Origin: SZUA-35 sp964351995
Lineage (GTDB): Bacteria > Actinomycetota > Acidimicrobiia > Acidimicrobiales > SZUA-35
Assembly: GCA_964351995.1 (NCBI GenBank)
Contig: CAYGQE010000001.1
Span: 62,001 to 126,000 of the forward strand
DNA: 64,000 nt
Reading direction: 5' to 3'
A program made the position numbers and the translations under genes. Under the pieces are notes generated by a model that made no database searches, was not told where the DNA came from, and saw nothing but the letters and a program-made list of their open reading frames with translations. Below, piece after piece: positions 55,103-63,685 of this stretch (the first letter of the stretch is position 1; every line of letters begins with the position of its first letter).

Positions 55103-56407
55103 TCAGTTGTCGGGAAGCACGACCGTGGTGACGTCGACAGTGGTCAGGATGCCGATCGAGGGGCGGACACCGAGGCGGACCTGTGGGGCCCGTCCTCGTT
55201 CACGCCCCACACCGGTCGACACGTAGATCCAGTGGTCATCCAAGCGATGCAGTCCGCCACCACCGACGGTGCGAGGCACCGACGACAAGATGAGCGGAGG
55301 CGGGAAGCCGGGGAAGCGAATCTGTCCGCCGTGGGTGTGGCCGGCAACCACGAGGTTGACCGAGTCATCACCGGGCAACCGTTCGATCTCGTCTGGCTTG
55401 TGCGCCAACAAGATGCGGAAGACGTCGTCGCTCTGTGCGGGCGCAACGGTGGCGGGGGCGCTGGCAGCGTCTGGGGTAGCTGAGTCTGTTGTGGCGGGGT
55501 CGGGGGCTGCAGGGTCGACTTGGCCGACGACGGTGTCATCGGCCGGGGGAGTGATGGTTGCTGCCTCTTCCGGTGCTGGTTGCTCTTCGGGCGGTGGGAC
55601 GAAAGCGCCACTGGCTCGGTCGGTCAGCTGTTGAATTGCTGCCGCGGCTCGGGCTTCGTCGCCAGCCAACGTGATGCCGCCGATGCGGACGGCCTGACCG
55701 TTGACCATGATGTCGGCCACTTCGTTGTCGAGCACGACGACGTTGGTGCCTGCGGCCAGTTGGCGCAGTCCGGCCACGGTGTCGGTGTTGCCCTTCACCA
55801 TGAAGACGTGGGGGACCGCAGCATCGAGCCTGGCGAGCTCAGCGGCGAACGCCGGCGCCTGGCGCTCGAACGCTGCGGGTGGCATCTGCCAGAAGTCGCC
55901 GGGCACCAGCACGATGTCGGGCCCTTGGCTGATGAGCTCGGTGATGGCATTGCGTTCGTATTCGCCGATCTCGGTGGTCTGGAGATCGGCGAGCACACCA
56001 ATCCGAAGTCCTGTCATGGATGCCGGTGCCGGTAGGGCGACGTCATCGAGTCGAAGCCAGAACGGTTCGATGTGGCTGGCGTAGATGCCGAGCGGTGCAA
56101 CCAGGATTGCTGCCGCTCCGACGAAACGGCCGAGGAAGGCCTGATGTTTCCAGTTGATGAGTAGTCCCAACCCAGCCATGGGAACGGCGATCGTCCCAAT
56201 CAGGTAGTAGAGGTGGAGCATGCTGAAGAACTCCGAGCCCTCGCGGGTGGCAACCACGATGGTGGCCACGACCGAGGCAGCGAGCCCGGCGATCATCGTG
56301 GCCGCCGACCCCGAGCGGTTCGGCGATTGCCCGGCGTAGATGGCGGTGGCCCCAGCGACACCGCCAACGGCGGTCGCTGTGAGAAGGAGGAAAAGGTTGT
56401 AATTCAA
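55103..56407 (-). CDS. Membrane metallophosphoesterase-like protein, YkuE type
   Basis: 434 residues. Three to four N-terminal membrane helices, then a calcineurin-like fold with motifs LRIGVLADLQTTEIG, IVLVPGDFWQMP, FMVKGNTDTV, LLAHKPDEIE and VVAGHTHGGQIRFPG. Two usual metal ligands differ: DxH reads DLQ and GNHD reads GNTD. A 60-residue acidic insert sits before LLAHKPD. May have altered or weak activity. Confidence 0.82.
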   Translation of the reverse strand: MNYNLFLLLTATAVGGVAGATAIYAGQSPNRSGSAATMIAGLAASVVATIVVATREGSEFFSMLHLYYLIGTIAVPMAGLGLLINWKHQAFLGRFVGAAAILVAPLGIYASHIEPFWLRLDDVALPAPASMTGLRIGVLADLQTTEIGEYERNAITELISQGPDIVLVPGDFWQMPPAAFERQAPAFAAELARLDAAVPHVFMVKGNTDTVAGLRQLAAGTNVVVLDNEVADIMVNGQAVRIGGITLAGDEARAAAAIQQLTDRASGAFVPPPEEQPAPEEAATITPPADDTVVGQVDPAAPDPATTDSATPDAASAPATVAPAQSDDVFRILLAHKPDEIERLPGDDSVNLVVAGHTHGGQIRFPGFPPPLILSSVPRTVGGGGLHRLDDHWIYVSTGVGRERGRAPQVRLGVRPSIGILTTVDVTTVVLPDN

Positions 56408-56569
56408 CTCCTCATCCCTTCACCGGGGGGTTGGACCGACCCCGACAGTCTGGTCGATGCAACGCCGCAGCAGCGGTAACCCCGGTGACGAATCCGCATC
56501 ATCCTGGCGCTGACGTCGAGCAGGCGGCGGTCTTGAGCACTGACGACGGCCACTGTCATACTCGCTCGT

Positions 56570-57607
56570 ATGTGGAGGGAATCAGGCGCTCGGGCGCTCT
56601 ACGTGTTCGTTGCTGTCGCGAGCCTCGTGTTCAGCAGTTTGCTCGTGAGCGCGCTGCTGGTCGAGCGGTCGGGTCCAAGCCAAGGGCGTCAAGGCGTCGT
56701 CACCGAGGCAAGTTCGGGCACCAAGACCGTCCGGACGTGCCGACCATCCGCCTCCAGTCAGAATCACTGGCGGCGCGATTGTTCTGATCGAACGATTGGC
56801 GCATTCACCGTGATCGGCGAACGCGAGGACGGCACGCCCTGGGTCGTGGTTGGAGAAGACGCCTTCCGATCGACGTCGGTCGGTGCGACGGTGGAAGTCG
56901 AGACGTCCAGCATCACCGGCAGGGTGGTCGGGCTCCGAGGACTTCAGGACTGGCACGTGTCGGAGTCGTCGTCCTCCCTCGTCCTCGCCTTGGCGTTCAT
57001 GGGCTTCGCGATCTCGTTCGTCGGGCTCGGAGAGGTCAATCGCCGTCGGGGTGTTTCGGCAATCGCTGGCCGTCTTGGCCGACCGGAGCTCTTGGCGGGA
57101 CTGCTTGCTGTCCCCATCGCTTTTGCAGGAGTGTGGTTTGCTCTTTTCAACGAGACGCGTGGGCTCGGTCTGGTATCGACCGAGGAGCAAACGGGTGGGT
57201 TCCTCGCTGCCGGCGCGCCCGGCCAAGAGCGGCTGAGCTCGAACACGATCGGAGGGACCCTCTTCACGACGGTGCCGCTCAGCGCAGTGGCGGAGGACCG
57301 TCAGCCTGATCCGGGACCTGAACTCGTTGCCGTCCCGATCATCGCCGACCGCTCCGGAGCTCGAGTGTCGACGGGGCGGCTCAACTGGGCCGTGCAGATC
57401 GATGACGCTGTGCTCGAGCCCGTTGCTTGCCCACCCGATGTGGTGGCGTTTCCGTCCGGCGAGGCGCCCGGTCTTGCGACAGGCTTCCTCTGTTTCGCCG
57501 CTTTCACTGGACGAGGTGTTCTTGTCGGCGCCCATGAGGTCGGGCCGGTTGGTGGCGCAGTCGTGGCAGGTCGCTACGAGTTCACCATCGATCCAGCTGG
57601 GGGTTGA
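56570..57607 (+). CDS. Hypothetical membrane protein
   Basis: 345 residues. Hydrophobic segments near 8-30, 135-155 (LVLALAFMGFAISFVGLG) and 175-195 (ELLAGLLAVPIAFAGVWFAL) with large soluble regions between and after. A long open frame on the other strand (56582-57646) competes, but its product is Arg/Asp-rich with no membrane helices, so this strand is preferred. Family not recognised. Confidence 0.6.
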   Translation: MWRESGARALYVFVAVASLVFSSLLVSALLVERSGPSQGRQGVVTEASSGTKTVRTCRPSASSQNHWRRDCSDRTIGAFTVIGEREDGTPWVVVGEDAFRSTSVGATVEVETSSITGRVVGLRGLQDWHVSESSSSLVLALAFMGFAISFVGLGEVNRRRGVSAIAGRLGRPELLAGLLAVPIAFAGVWFALFNETRGLGLVSTEEQTGGFLAAGAPGQERLSSNTIGGTLFTTVPLSAVAEDRQPDPGPELVAVPIIADRSGARVSTGRLNWAVQIDDAVLEPVACPPDVVAFPSGEAPGLATGFLCFAAFTGRGVLVGAHEVGPVGGAVVAGRYEFTIDPAGG

Positions 57608-57739
57608 ATCCAAGACTGAGCGAGCACTGTCACACCCCCGGGTCATACTGGTTCCACATCACCGAAACGGCTTCGGCCGCTTCTTCCATCGCACCGATAG
57701 CCTCGCAAGGTCATACCTGGTCCGTCCAGGGCAGACCCT

Positions 57740-57758
57740 GCTTCCGACCGTCGGGAGC
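57740..57758 (+). promoter_or_regulatory. Leader hairpin upstream of rpsF
   Basis: GCT-T-CCGAC-C-GTCGG-G-AGC, a short stem with a CCG and single-base bulges, 62 bp before rpsF. The S6:S18 leader motif known in other bacteria also presents a CCG loop, so this could be an autoregulatory site, but the match is loose. Confidence 0.25.
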
Positions 57759-57819
57759 TCCGGGGATCGAACACTGAGTGGTTCGAAGACCCGGATCCAC
57801 AGGGAGGTACTCCACGCCC

Positions 57820-58143
57820 ATGCGTGCATATGAACTCATGCTCATTTTTACGTCTGACACAGAAGAGTCAGACGTCCAGCAGGCGGTCAACAAGTTGACC
57901 GAGCAAGCTGGCGAAGCCGGAGCCACCATCGAAAAGGTCGACAAGTGGGGCGTTCGTCGCTTTGCTTATGAGATCAACCACAAGATGGACGGCTTCTACG
58001 TCGTCGTCGAGTTGTTGGCGCCGACCATTCTCGACGAGGTGGACCGCACCCTTCGACTCGCGGACAACATCGTCCGCCACAAGTTCATGCGGCTGCCGAT
58101 CAAGGAAGCTCACCGACGTGGGCTGACGGCTGCCACTGCCTGA
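57820..58143 (+). CDS. rpsF: 30S ribosomal protein S6
   Basis: 107 residues from MRAYELMLIFTSDTEESDVQ. S6 segments GATIEKVDKWGVRRFAYEIN and GFYVVVELLAP are clear. First gene of rpsF-ssb-rpsR-rplI. S6 pairs with S18, encoded two genes on. Confidence 0.97.
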   Translation: MRAYELMLIFTSDTEESDVQQAVNKLTEQAGEAGATIEKVDKWGVRRFAYEINHKMDGFYVVVELLAPTILDEVDRTLRLADNIVRHKFMRLPIKEAHRRGLTAATA

Positions 58144-58157
58144 CCAGGGGGAACCTC

Positions 58158-58691
58158 ATGGCACAAGACAACAACGTCACGATCACCGGCAACGCCGGCC
58201 GTGAACCCGAGCTTCGTTTCACACCAACCGGCCAAGCCGTCGCCAACTTTGGCGTCGCAGTCAGTCGTCGTTGGCAGAATCGTCAGACCAACGAGTGGGA
58301 AGAAGCCACCTCGTGGATCGACGTCACGTGTTGGGCGCAGCTTGCGGAAAACGTTGCTGAATCTGTTGGCCGCGGCACTCGTGTCACGGTCACTGGCCGA
58401 CTTGACCAGCGCAGCTGGGAAACCGACAACGGCGACAAGCGATCCAAGGTCGAAATCGTCGCCGATGACGTCGCCATCAGCCTGAAGTGGGCCACTGCAA
58501 CACCACAGCGCAACGAGCGCAACGACAGTGGTGGCGGCGGTAGTCAGTATGGAAACACAGGCAGCGGCGGAAACGCCGGTGGTGGCAATCAGAACAATCA
58601 GAACAATCCGCAGGGGGGCCGATCATTCGGCGCCGCTGGGGGCGGGCAACAGCAGCCGCCCGCCTACTCACCCGAAGAGGAGCCCTTCTAG
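58158..58691 (+). CDS. ssb: Single-stranded DNA-binding protein
   Basis: 177 residues. OB-fold start NNVTITGNAGREPELRFTPT, then SRRWQNRQTNEWEEATSWID and VGRGTRVTVTGRLDQRSWET. A Gly/Asn/Gln-rich linker leads to the acidic tip EEEPF that recruits partners. Overlaps rpsR by one base (TAGTG). Confidence 0.97.
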   Translation: MAQDNNVTITGNAGREPELRFTPTGQAVANFGVAVSRRWQNRQTNEWEEATSWIDVTCWAQLAENVAESVGRGTRVTVTGRLDQRSWETDNGDKRSKVEIVADDVAISLKWATATPQRNERNDSGGGGSQYGNTGSGGNAGGGNQNNQNNPQGGRSFGAAGGGQQQPPAYSPEEEPF

Positions 58692-59122
58692 TGGCTAAAG
58701 CACGCAGCAATACCCGACGCGACAAGCCGAAGGACAACGGCCGTCGCACCAAGAAGAAGATCAGTCCGCTCAACAGCGACAGCATTGACTACATCGACTA
58801 CAAAGACGTCGACTTGCTTCGCCGGTTCATGTCTGACCGGGCCAAGATCCGTGGTCGGCGGGTGTCGGGCAACGACAGCCAGCAGCAGCGCGAGATCGCC
58901 CGTGCGATCAAGAACGCTCGCGAGATGGGTCTGTTGCCGTACGCCAGCCAGATCACGACCCAGCGTCGTGGCCGTGGTGACCGTAACGACCGTGGAGACC
59001 GCGGCGATCGTGGCGATCGTGGCCCCCGCCGTGACGACAGCTCTGACAACAAGAGCGACGATGCAGCAGCTGTTGACCAGACCACCGAGACCGTCGAGGC
59101 AACCACAGGAGGCGAGGACTGA
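58691..59122 (+). CDS. rpsR: 30S ribosomal protein S18, zinc-free and with a long C-terminal tail
   Basis: 143 residues; normal S18 is about 75-90. Core IDYIDYKDVDLLRRFMSDRA, KIRGRRVSGNDSQQQREIAR and AIKNAREMGLLPY is standard, with Cys-free N-terminus (C-minus form). About 55 residues follow: GRGDRNDRGDRGDRGDRG, then Asp/Thr/Glu-rich. GTG start. One-base overlap with rplI. Confidence 0.96.
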   Translation: MAKARSNTRRDKPKDNGRRTKKKISPLNSDSIDYIDYKDVDLLRRFMSDRAKIRGRRVSGNDSQQQREIARAIKNAREMGLLPYASQITTQRRGRGDRNDRGDRGDRGDRGPRRDDSSDNKSDDAAAVDQTTETVEATTGGED

Positions 59123-59568
59123 TGAAGGTCGTACTCCACAAGGCAGTTCCCCAGCTCGGTAGCCGCGGCGACATCGTCGAGGTGGCCGACGGCTACGCCC
59201 GCAACTTCTTGATCCCGACCGGTGTCGCTCAAATGGCCACCCCCGGTGTCGAGGCACAGGCGCAAGCCATGCGCAAGGCATGGCAGCAGCGCAACGCCGC
59301 CGATCGTGAAGCCGCAGAAGCGCTGGCTACCAAGCTGGTCACCAAGACCATCAACATCTCAGCTCGCGCCAGCGTCGAAGGCAAGCTCTTCGGCTCGGTC
59401 AGCGTCCATGATGTGGTCGAGGGAATCATGAACCAGACCGGTGTCGAACTCGATCGCAAGATGGTCGATCTCGGCGAAGGTATCAAGGTCATCGGTGGTC
59501 ACTCGGTCACCGTGAAGCCCCACGACGAAGTCCAGTTCCCGGTCACCATCGAGGTCACCGCAAGCTGA
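59122..59568 (+). CDS. rplI: 50S ribosomal protein L9
   Basis: 148 residues. N-terminal domain MKVVLHKAVPQLGSRGDIVE, VADGYARNFLIPTGVAQMAT; central helix with many Ala/Glu/Gln; C-terminal domain VEGKLFGSVSVHDVVEGI. Normal length. Last ribosomal gene of the operon, before dnaB. Confidence 0.97.
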   Translation: MKVVLHKAVPQLGSRGDIVEVADGYARNFLIPTGVAQMATPGVEAQAQAMRKAWQQRNAADREAAEALATKLVTKTINISARASVEGKLFGSVSVHDVVEGIMNQTGVELDRKMVDLGEGIKVIGGHSVTVKPHDEVQFPVTIEVTAS

Positions 59569-59597
59569 TTGCGTCCATCCGATGATTGTCGGATGAG

Positions 59598-59660
59598 TTA
59601 TCCACCGTGGTCCCACCGTGGTCCACAGACTTGGGGCCGACATCCACAGGATGTCGGCCC
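59598..59660 (+). promoter_or_regulatory. DnaA-box-like sequence and strong hairpin ahead of dnaB
   Basis: TTATCCACC (59598-59606), one base off a DnaA box, and a duplicated ACCGTGGTCC lie just before a perfect 12-bp hairpin GGGCCGACATCC-ACA-GGATGTCGGCCC (59634-59660). No T-run follows, so it may be an attenuator, a factor-dependent terminator for rplI, or a binding site in the dnaB leader. Confidence 0.5.
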
Positions 59661-59697
59661 TAGTCGTCCACAGGCTCTTGCAGTCAGACTGAAGGTG

Positions 59698-61266
59698 ATG
59701 AGCGTGACCAACGAACCGGGCGACGAGCCACCAGTGGAAGAACCTCCCGTGGCTGACGAACCGCCTCCTGCGATCACGCCGGAGCCGCCCACCGACGACG
59801 CACCACACCCCGCCGACAACGCACCCCCATCGCCTTTCCCTGGTGAGACCCAGGGCGGCGGAGGCTTCTCGCCCCCACTTGTGGGCCCACGCTCGGCGCC
59901 GTCAGCGCCTCGTCCCACTCGCATGCCGCCGCACAACCTGCGGGCCGAAGAGGCGGTGCTTGGCGCCATGCTGCTGAGTCGCGAGGCCATCGCTGACGTG
60001 GTGGAGGTGCTTGAAGTCGAGCACTTCTATCGGCCGGCGCACGGTCACGTCTTCGATGCGATCATGAGCCTGTACGGGGCTGGCGAACCGGTGGATGCCA
60101 TCACCGTCGGCGAAGAACTGTCCCGAGCTGGGATGCTCGATGCCGTTGGTGGCCCGAGTGTGCTCATCGAACTCCAGGCCGAGACGCCCGCTATTGGCAA
60201 CGCTGGTCACTACGCCAAGATCGTCGAAGAGCACGCGTTGCTGCGCCGTCTCATCTCTGTCAGCAACGAGATCGCTGAGATGGCCTACAGCGTCCCCGAT
60301 GACGTGGTCAAGGCGGTCGACGACGCCGAGGCCCGGATGTTCGATGTGGCCCAGCGTCGTGTCGCAAACACCACTGCAGAGATCAAGGATCTCCTGGGCG
60401 CCAACCTCGATCGTCTCGAGATGCTGTACGAGCAGGGTGACACGGTCACGGGCACACTCACCGGCTACACCGACCTCGACGATCTCATGTCGGGCCTGCA
60501 GCCCAATGCGCTCTACGTCGTTGGCGCTCGTCCTGCGATGGGAAAGAGTGCTTTCGCGCTTGGTATGGCTGCGAATGCGGCGATGCAGACCAACCGACCG
60601 GTGCTGTTCTTCACCTTGGAGATGGGACAGCTCGAGTGCTCGCAGCGTATTTTGTCGGCTGATGCTCGGGTCGATGCCACACGAATGAAGACGGGTCGGC
60701 TCGAGGAGAGCGACTGGAACCGCATCACCCATTCGGTTGGTCGCCTGGCAGAGGCTCCGATCTTCATCGATGACAATCCTCAGACCACTGTCATGGAGAT
60801 TCGAGCAAAAGCACGACGTCTGAAGAGTCGTAATGGTGACCTCGCAATGATCGTGATCGACTACATCCAGCTCATGACGGGGCGTAGCAACGCCGAATCA
60901 CGTCAGGTCGAGGTGTCGGAGATGTCCCGAAATCTCAAGATCCTCGCTCGCGAGCTCGAATGCCCAGTCGTTGCTTTGGCCCAGCTCAACCGTGGTCTCG
61001 AGCAACGCCAAGACAAGCGCCCGATGCTTTCTGACCTGCGTGAGTCCGGTGCACTCGAGCAGGACGCCGACGCCGTGATGTTTTTGTATCGCGACGAGAT
61101 CTACAACCCTGAATCCGAGGCGAAGGGTGTCGCCGAAGTGATCGTCGCCAAGCACAGAAATGGCCCGACAGCCACCGTGAAGCTGGCCTTCCTTGGGCAC
61201 TTCACGAGATTCGAGAACATGAGCAAGCGCACGCCGCCACCGGGTGGTGGCACCGACGACTTCTAG
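59698..61266 (+). CDS. dnaB: Replicative DNA helicase
   Basis: 522 residues. The first 75 are Pro/acid-rich and not part of the family. N-terminal domain from MPPHNLRAEEAVLGAMLLSR, then RecA-like helicase core with Walker A GARPAMGKSAFALGMAANAA, LFFTLEMGQLECSQRI, MIVIDYIQLM and AQLNRGLEQRQDKRPMLSDL. No intein, although actinobacterial DnaB often carries one. Start uncertain between 59698 and GTG 59704. Confidence 0.96.
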   Translation: MSVTNEPGDEPPVEEPPVADEPPPAITPEPPTDDAPHPADNAPPSPFPGETQGGGGFSPPLVGPRSAPSAPRPTRMPPHNLRAEEAVLGAMLLSREAIADVVEVLEVEHFYRPAHGHVFDAIMSLYGAGEPVDAITVGEELSRAGMLDAVGGPSVLIELQAETPAIGNAGHYAKIVEEHALLRRLISVSNEIAEMAYSVPDDVVKAVDDAEARMFDVAQRRVANTTAEIKDLLGANLDRLEMLYEQGDTVTGTLTGYTDLDDLMSGLQPNALYVVGARPAMGKSAFALGMAANAAMQTNRPVLFFTLEMGQLECSQRILSADARVDATRMKTGRLEESDWNRITHSVGRLAEAPIFIDDNPQTTVMEIRAKARRLKSRNGDLAMIVIDYIQLMTGRSNAESRQVEVSEMSRNLKILARELECPVVALAQLNRGLEQRQDKRPMLSDLRESGALEQDADAVMFLYRDEIYNPESEAKGVAEVIVAKHRNGPTATVKLAFLGHFTRFENMSKRTPPPGGGTDDF

Positions 61267-61269
61267 TGC

Positions 61270-61566
61270 TCAGTCGGCGAATTCGGTGATCACCGCAGGA
61301 GCCGGATCGTCAGGCGATGTCCCGGGGGTGTTGCTGGCTTCGCTCACGACGCCAACGAGGGCGATACACGCCGCACAGCCGAGCAGCACCATGAACACGA
61401 GGCGAGTGATCTCTGATGTCGGGCGATTGACCTGGACATCGATGGGCTGTTTGGTCGAGAGCGGTCGGACTTCGGTTGCTCGGCGCCTCGTGGTCGAACG
61501 CTTGATGGTGATCGTCGAGGCGGTTGAGGCCTTCGTCGCTGTCGTGTTCTCGATGGTGGTGCTCAT
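61270..61566 (-). CDS. Small single-helix membrane protein, unknown
   Basis: 98 residues from MSTTIENTTATKASTASTIT. Thr-rich N-terminus, basic patch, then one helix (LVFMVLLGCAACIALVGVV) and an acidic tail. GGAGA precedes the ATG. Converges on dnaB with a 3-bp gap. Unrecognised. Confidence 0.5.
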   Translation of the reverse strand: MSTTIENTTATKASTASTITIKRSTTRRRATEVRPLSTKQPIDVQVNRPTSEITRLVFMVLLGCAACIALVGVVSEASNTPGTSPDDPAPAVITEFAD

Positions 61567-61687
61567 TGCCGAGGTCTCCCGCTGAAGCGATCTTCCCTCC
61601 TGTTGTCGGCACTGGAGTGCGCAACCTTGAGAGGTGAAACTCCCCAGCAAGCCGTGAGCGCTCCTGGTTCCTTCAGCTCATGAGCCT

Positions 61688-61891
61688 TCAGCTCAAAAGC
61701 GTGGCCACGGCCCAGATCGAGGCGAACGAACCGATGACGATCTGGATGATGCTTCGACCGAGCGGCGGTTTGGTCAACTCGTTCTCGTTGGCGATCGCTC
61801 TCGGTCGGGCCAACGCAAGTGCCGTGCCTGTTGCGAGCGCCGCGCCGAGGGCGAGCGTGAGGAGTGGAAGGAGGTCTTCAACAGGGAACAT
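61688..61891 (-). CDS. Small two-helix membrane protein, unknown
   Basis: 67 residues from MFPVEDLLPLLTLALGAALA. Two hydrophobic stretches separated by a short charged loop (ARPRAIANENELTKPPLGRS), ending IVIGSFASIWAVATLLS. Unrecognised; upstream 120 bp of the same strand lacks a clear partner. Confidence 0.5.
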   Translation of the reverse strand: MFPVEDLLPLLTLALGAALATGTALALARPRAIANENELTKPPLGRSIIQIVIGSFASIWAVATLLS

Positions 61892-62139
61892 GTGGTGTCG
61901 GTGGGCCGTTCGAGGGTGGAAAGCGAACAAAGGGCAGGTCGCCCCTCAAGTCCGTGCGGGTCCTGTCCGATACTAGTTCTACACCGGTGTTCATCGCCCA
62001 CACCGGTTCCATATGGGGCACGAGCGGGGGCTGCACTTCCTCCACACGCATCACGGTTCAGGGCCTTGGCTCGGTTCTGTGAAGGCTCCCGCTCGCCCTT
62101 TGGAACGCTGCGATGTCCTCAGCGTTGGTGCTGAGTGAA

Positions 62140-62907
62140 TCAACGAGACGGTTCGACGTCAGCGACGTCGACCGTTCCACGAAGCTCCTTGGCGAGAAAG
62201 ATGTCGCTGCCACCACTGGTTTCGGTGACTCGACCGACGAGCGCGCCCAGCGCATCGTGGAAGCACATCGTTGTCTCTTCTCCGAAGCGGGAGCGGTCGA
62301 CTCGACCGGCCGACACCATGCTCCAACACGTCACGCTGCCCAGTTCGGCAACGGTACGCAGCGAATCAGGAGGTTCGGCACTGACGGCGAACACCGAGTA
62401 GGTCGGCTCCTCGGTGAGGAACAGGGAGGCGAAGCCCTGCACGTCTCGTTCGATGGTGATCTCGGGAAGGGGAGGGGCGCACAACCATTGGTCGTCGATC
62501 AGCTCACACTGTTGCGTCTCACCGCTTTGCGTGACCGCCGCCGTGGCACCGACTTCATCGAGCGCCCGGCCTCCCATGATCGCTCGACGTACAGCAACCG
62601 GCGAACGATCAGGCCGGATGAGTTCGCCGGTGAGTGCGTGATCGTCGGTTCGACTGCGACCGTAGGCCACGATGAGGTCGACCGCATCCCCGTTTTGACC
62701 GCCGTCCTCGCTGTCGAGGCTGCTGGCCAGCGTCGTTGGTGTTTCGGCGGACGGCGGGGGAGCGGTATCGGCGCTGTCGTTGCCGCGGCTGAGCAGGATC
62801 ACTGCGCCAGCAATGGCCAGGCCGATCACGAGGCCGATGACAACGACGCCGACCGAGGAGCTGCCGCGAGTTGGATCCGCGGGCATGTCGAGCTGGTCTT
62901 CGTCCAC
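62140..62907 (-). CDS. Membrane-anchored hypothetical protein
   Basis: 255 residues. N-terminal cytoplasmic leader, helix (VGVVVIGLVIGLAIAGAVIL), an acidic Ser/Thr/Pro linker, and an extracytoplasmic domain with four cysteines (QQCELIDDQWLCAPP, SVTCWSM, TTMCFHDA). Start is GTG 62907 or ATG 62886. Divergent from the Nudix gene. Family not recognised. Confidence 0.6.
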   Translation of the reverse strand: MDEDQLDMPADPTRGSSSVGVVVIGLVIGLAIAGAVILLSRGNDSADTAPPPSAETPTTLASSLDSEDGGQNGDAVDLIVAYGRSRTDDHALTGELIRPDRSPVAVRRAIMGGRALDEVGATAAVTQSGETQQCELIDDQWLCAPPLPEITIERDVQGFASLFLTEEPTYSVFAVSAEPPDSLRTVAELGSVTCWSMVSAGRVDRSRFGEETTMCFHDALGALVGRVTETSGGSDIFLAKELRGTVDVADVEPSR

Positions 62908-62981
62908 TCGTGCAAGGTAGGCGTCGGGACAGCAGTGGACGCGGACTGGACACTCGGCCGCCGGCCCCGCCACAGTGGCGC

Positions 62982-63683
62982 ATGACCGACGCGCCAAAAT
63001 CCGGCACAGAAGAAGTTCCGCTCGTTGCCGCCGCCACGGTGTTGCTTCTGCGCGACGCCGACGCCGGCCTCGAGGTGTTGACGCTGCGACGCAACTCCAA
63101 GATCGCCTTCGGCGGGATGTGGGTGTTCCCTGGCGGCCGCGTCGATGCCGACGAACTCGATCTCGCCGATGAACTGGGTTCGGCTCGCCGTGCGGCTGCT
63201 CGTGAAACGACCGAAGAAGCGGGCCTGATCGTGCCAGAGCACGAGATGGTCGCCTGGTCGCACTGGCAGCCGCCAGGAGCGAACGCCATGCAGCGAACGG
63301 GCCCGATTCGCAGGTTCTCGACCTGGTTCTTCGCCGCTCGAGCACCCGAAGGCGTCGTTGTGATCGACGACGGCGAGATCACTGAACATGCGTGGACCAC
63401 AGCGCAATCTGCACTCGAGCGGCACGCCGCAGCGGAGATCGAGATCGTTCCGCCGACGTGGATCACCCTCACTGAACTGGCCAAGCACAACACCGCCGAC
63501 GCTGCTCTTGCTTGGGCCAGAGGTCGCTCGGCTCGTCGGTTCCACACCAAGCCCATCTCGAAGAAGCCGATGACGCTGGCGTGGGAAGGTGACGATTCGG
63601 TCGACGGCACCCAGCACGGTGCCCGGAACCGTCTCGAGATGCACGAAGACGGTTGGATCTGGCACGACAGCACCCTGGACTGA
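62982..63683 (+). CDS. Nudix hydrolase, NUDT19-like
   Basis: 233 residues. VFPGGRVDADELD followed by an insert and ARRAAARETTEEAGLIV forms a Nudix box with the REx2EE glutamates. The insert between GG and RE is a trait of the CoA-diphosphatase-type branch (NUDT7/19). Substrate not proven. Followed by the last gene 2 bp later. Confidence 0.87.
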   Translation: MTDAPKSGTEEVPLVAAATVLLLRDADAGLEVLTLRRNSKIAFGGMWVFPGGRVDADELDLADELGSARRAAARETTEEAGLIVPEHEMVAWSHWQPPGANAMQRTGPIRRFSTWFFAARAPEGVVVIDDGEITEHAWTTAQSALERHAAAEIEIVPPTWITLTELAKHNTADAALAWARGRSARRFHTKPISKKPMTLAWEGDDSVDGTQHGARNRLEMHEDGWIWHDSTLD

Positions 63684-63685
63684 TC

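Noticed and set aside
56582..57646. Minus-strand open frame of 354 codons opposite the 56570 gene
   Set aside because: Arg/Glu/Asp-rich without hydrophobic segments or motifs; the plus strand encodes a protein with clear membrane helices.
59698..61266. Intein in DnaB
   Set aside because: The helicase core runs without interruption from Walker A to the last motif at normal length.
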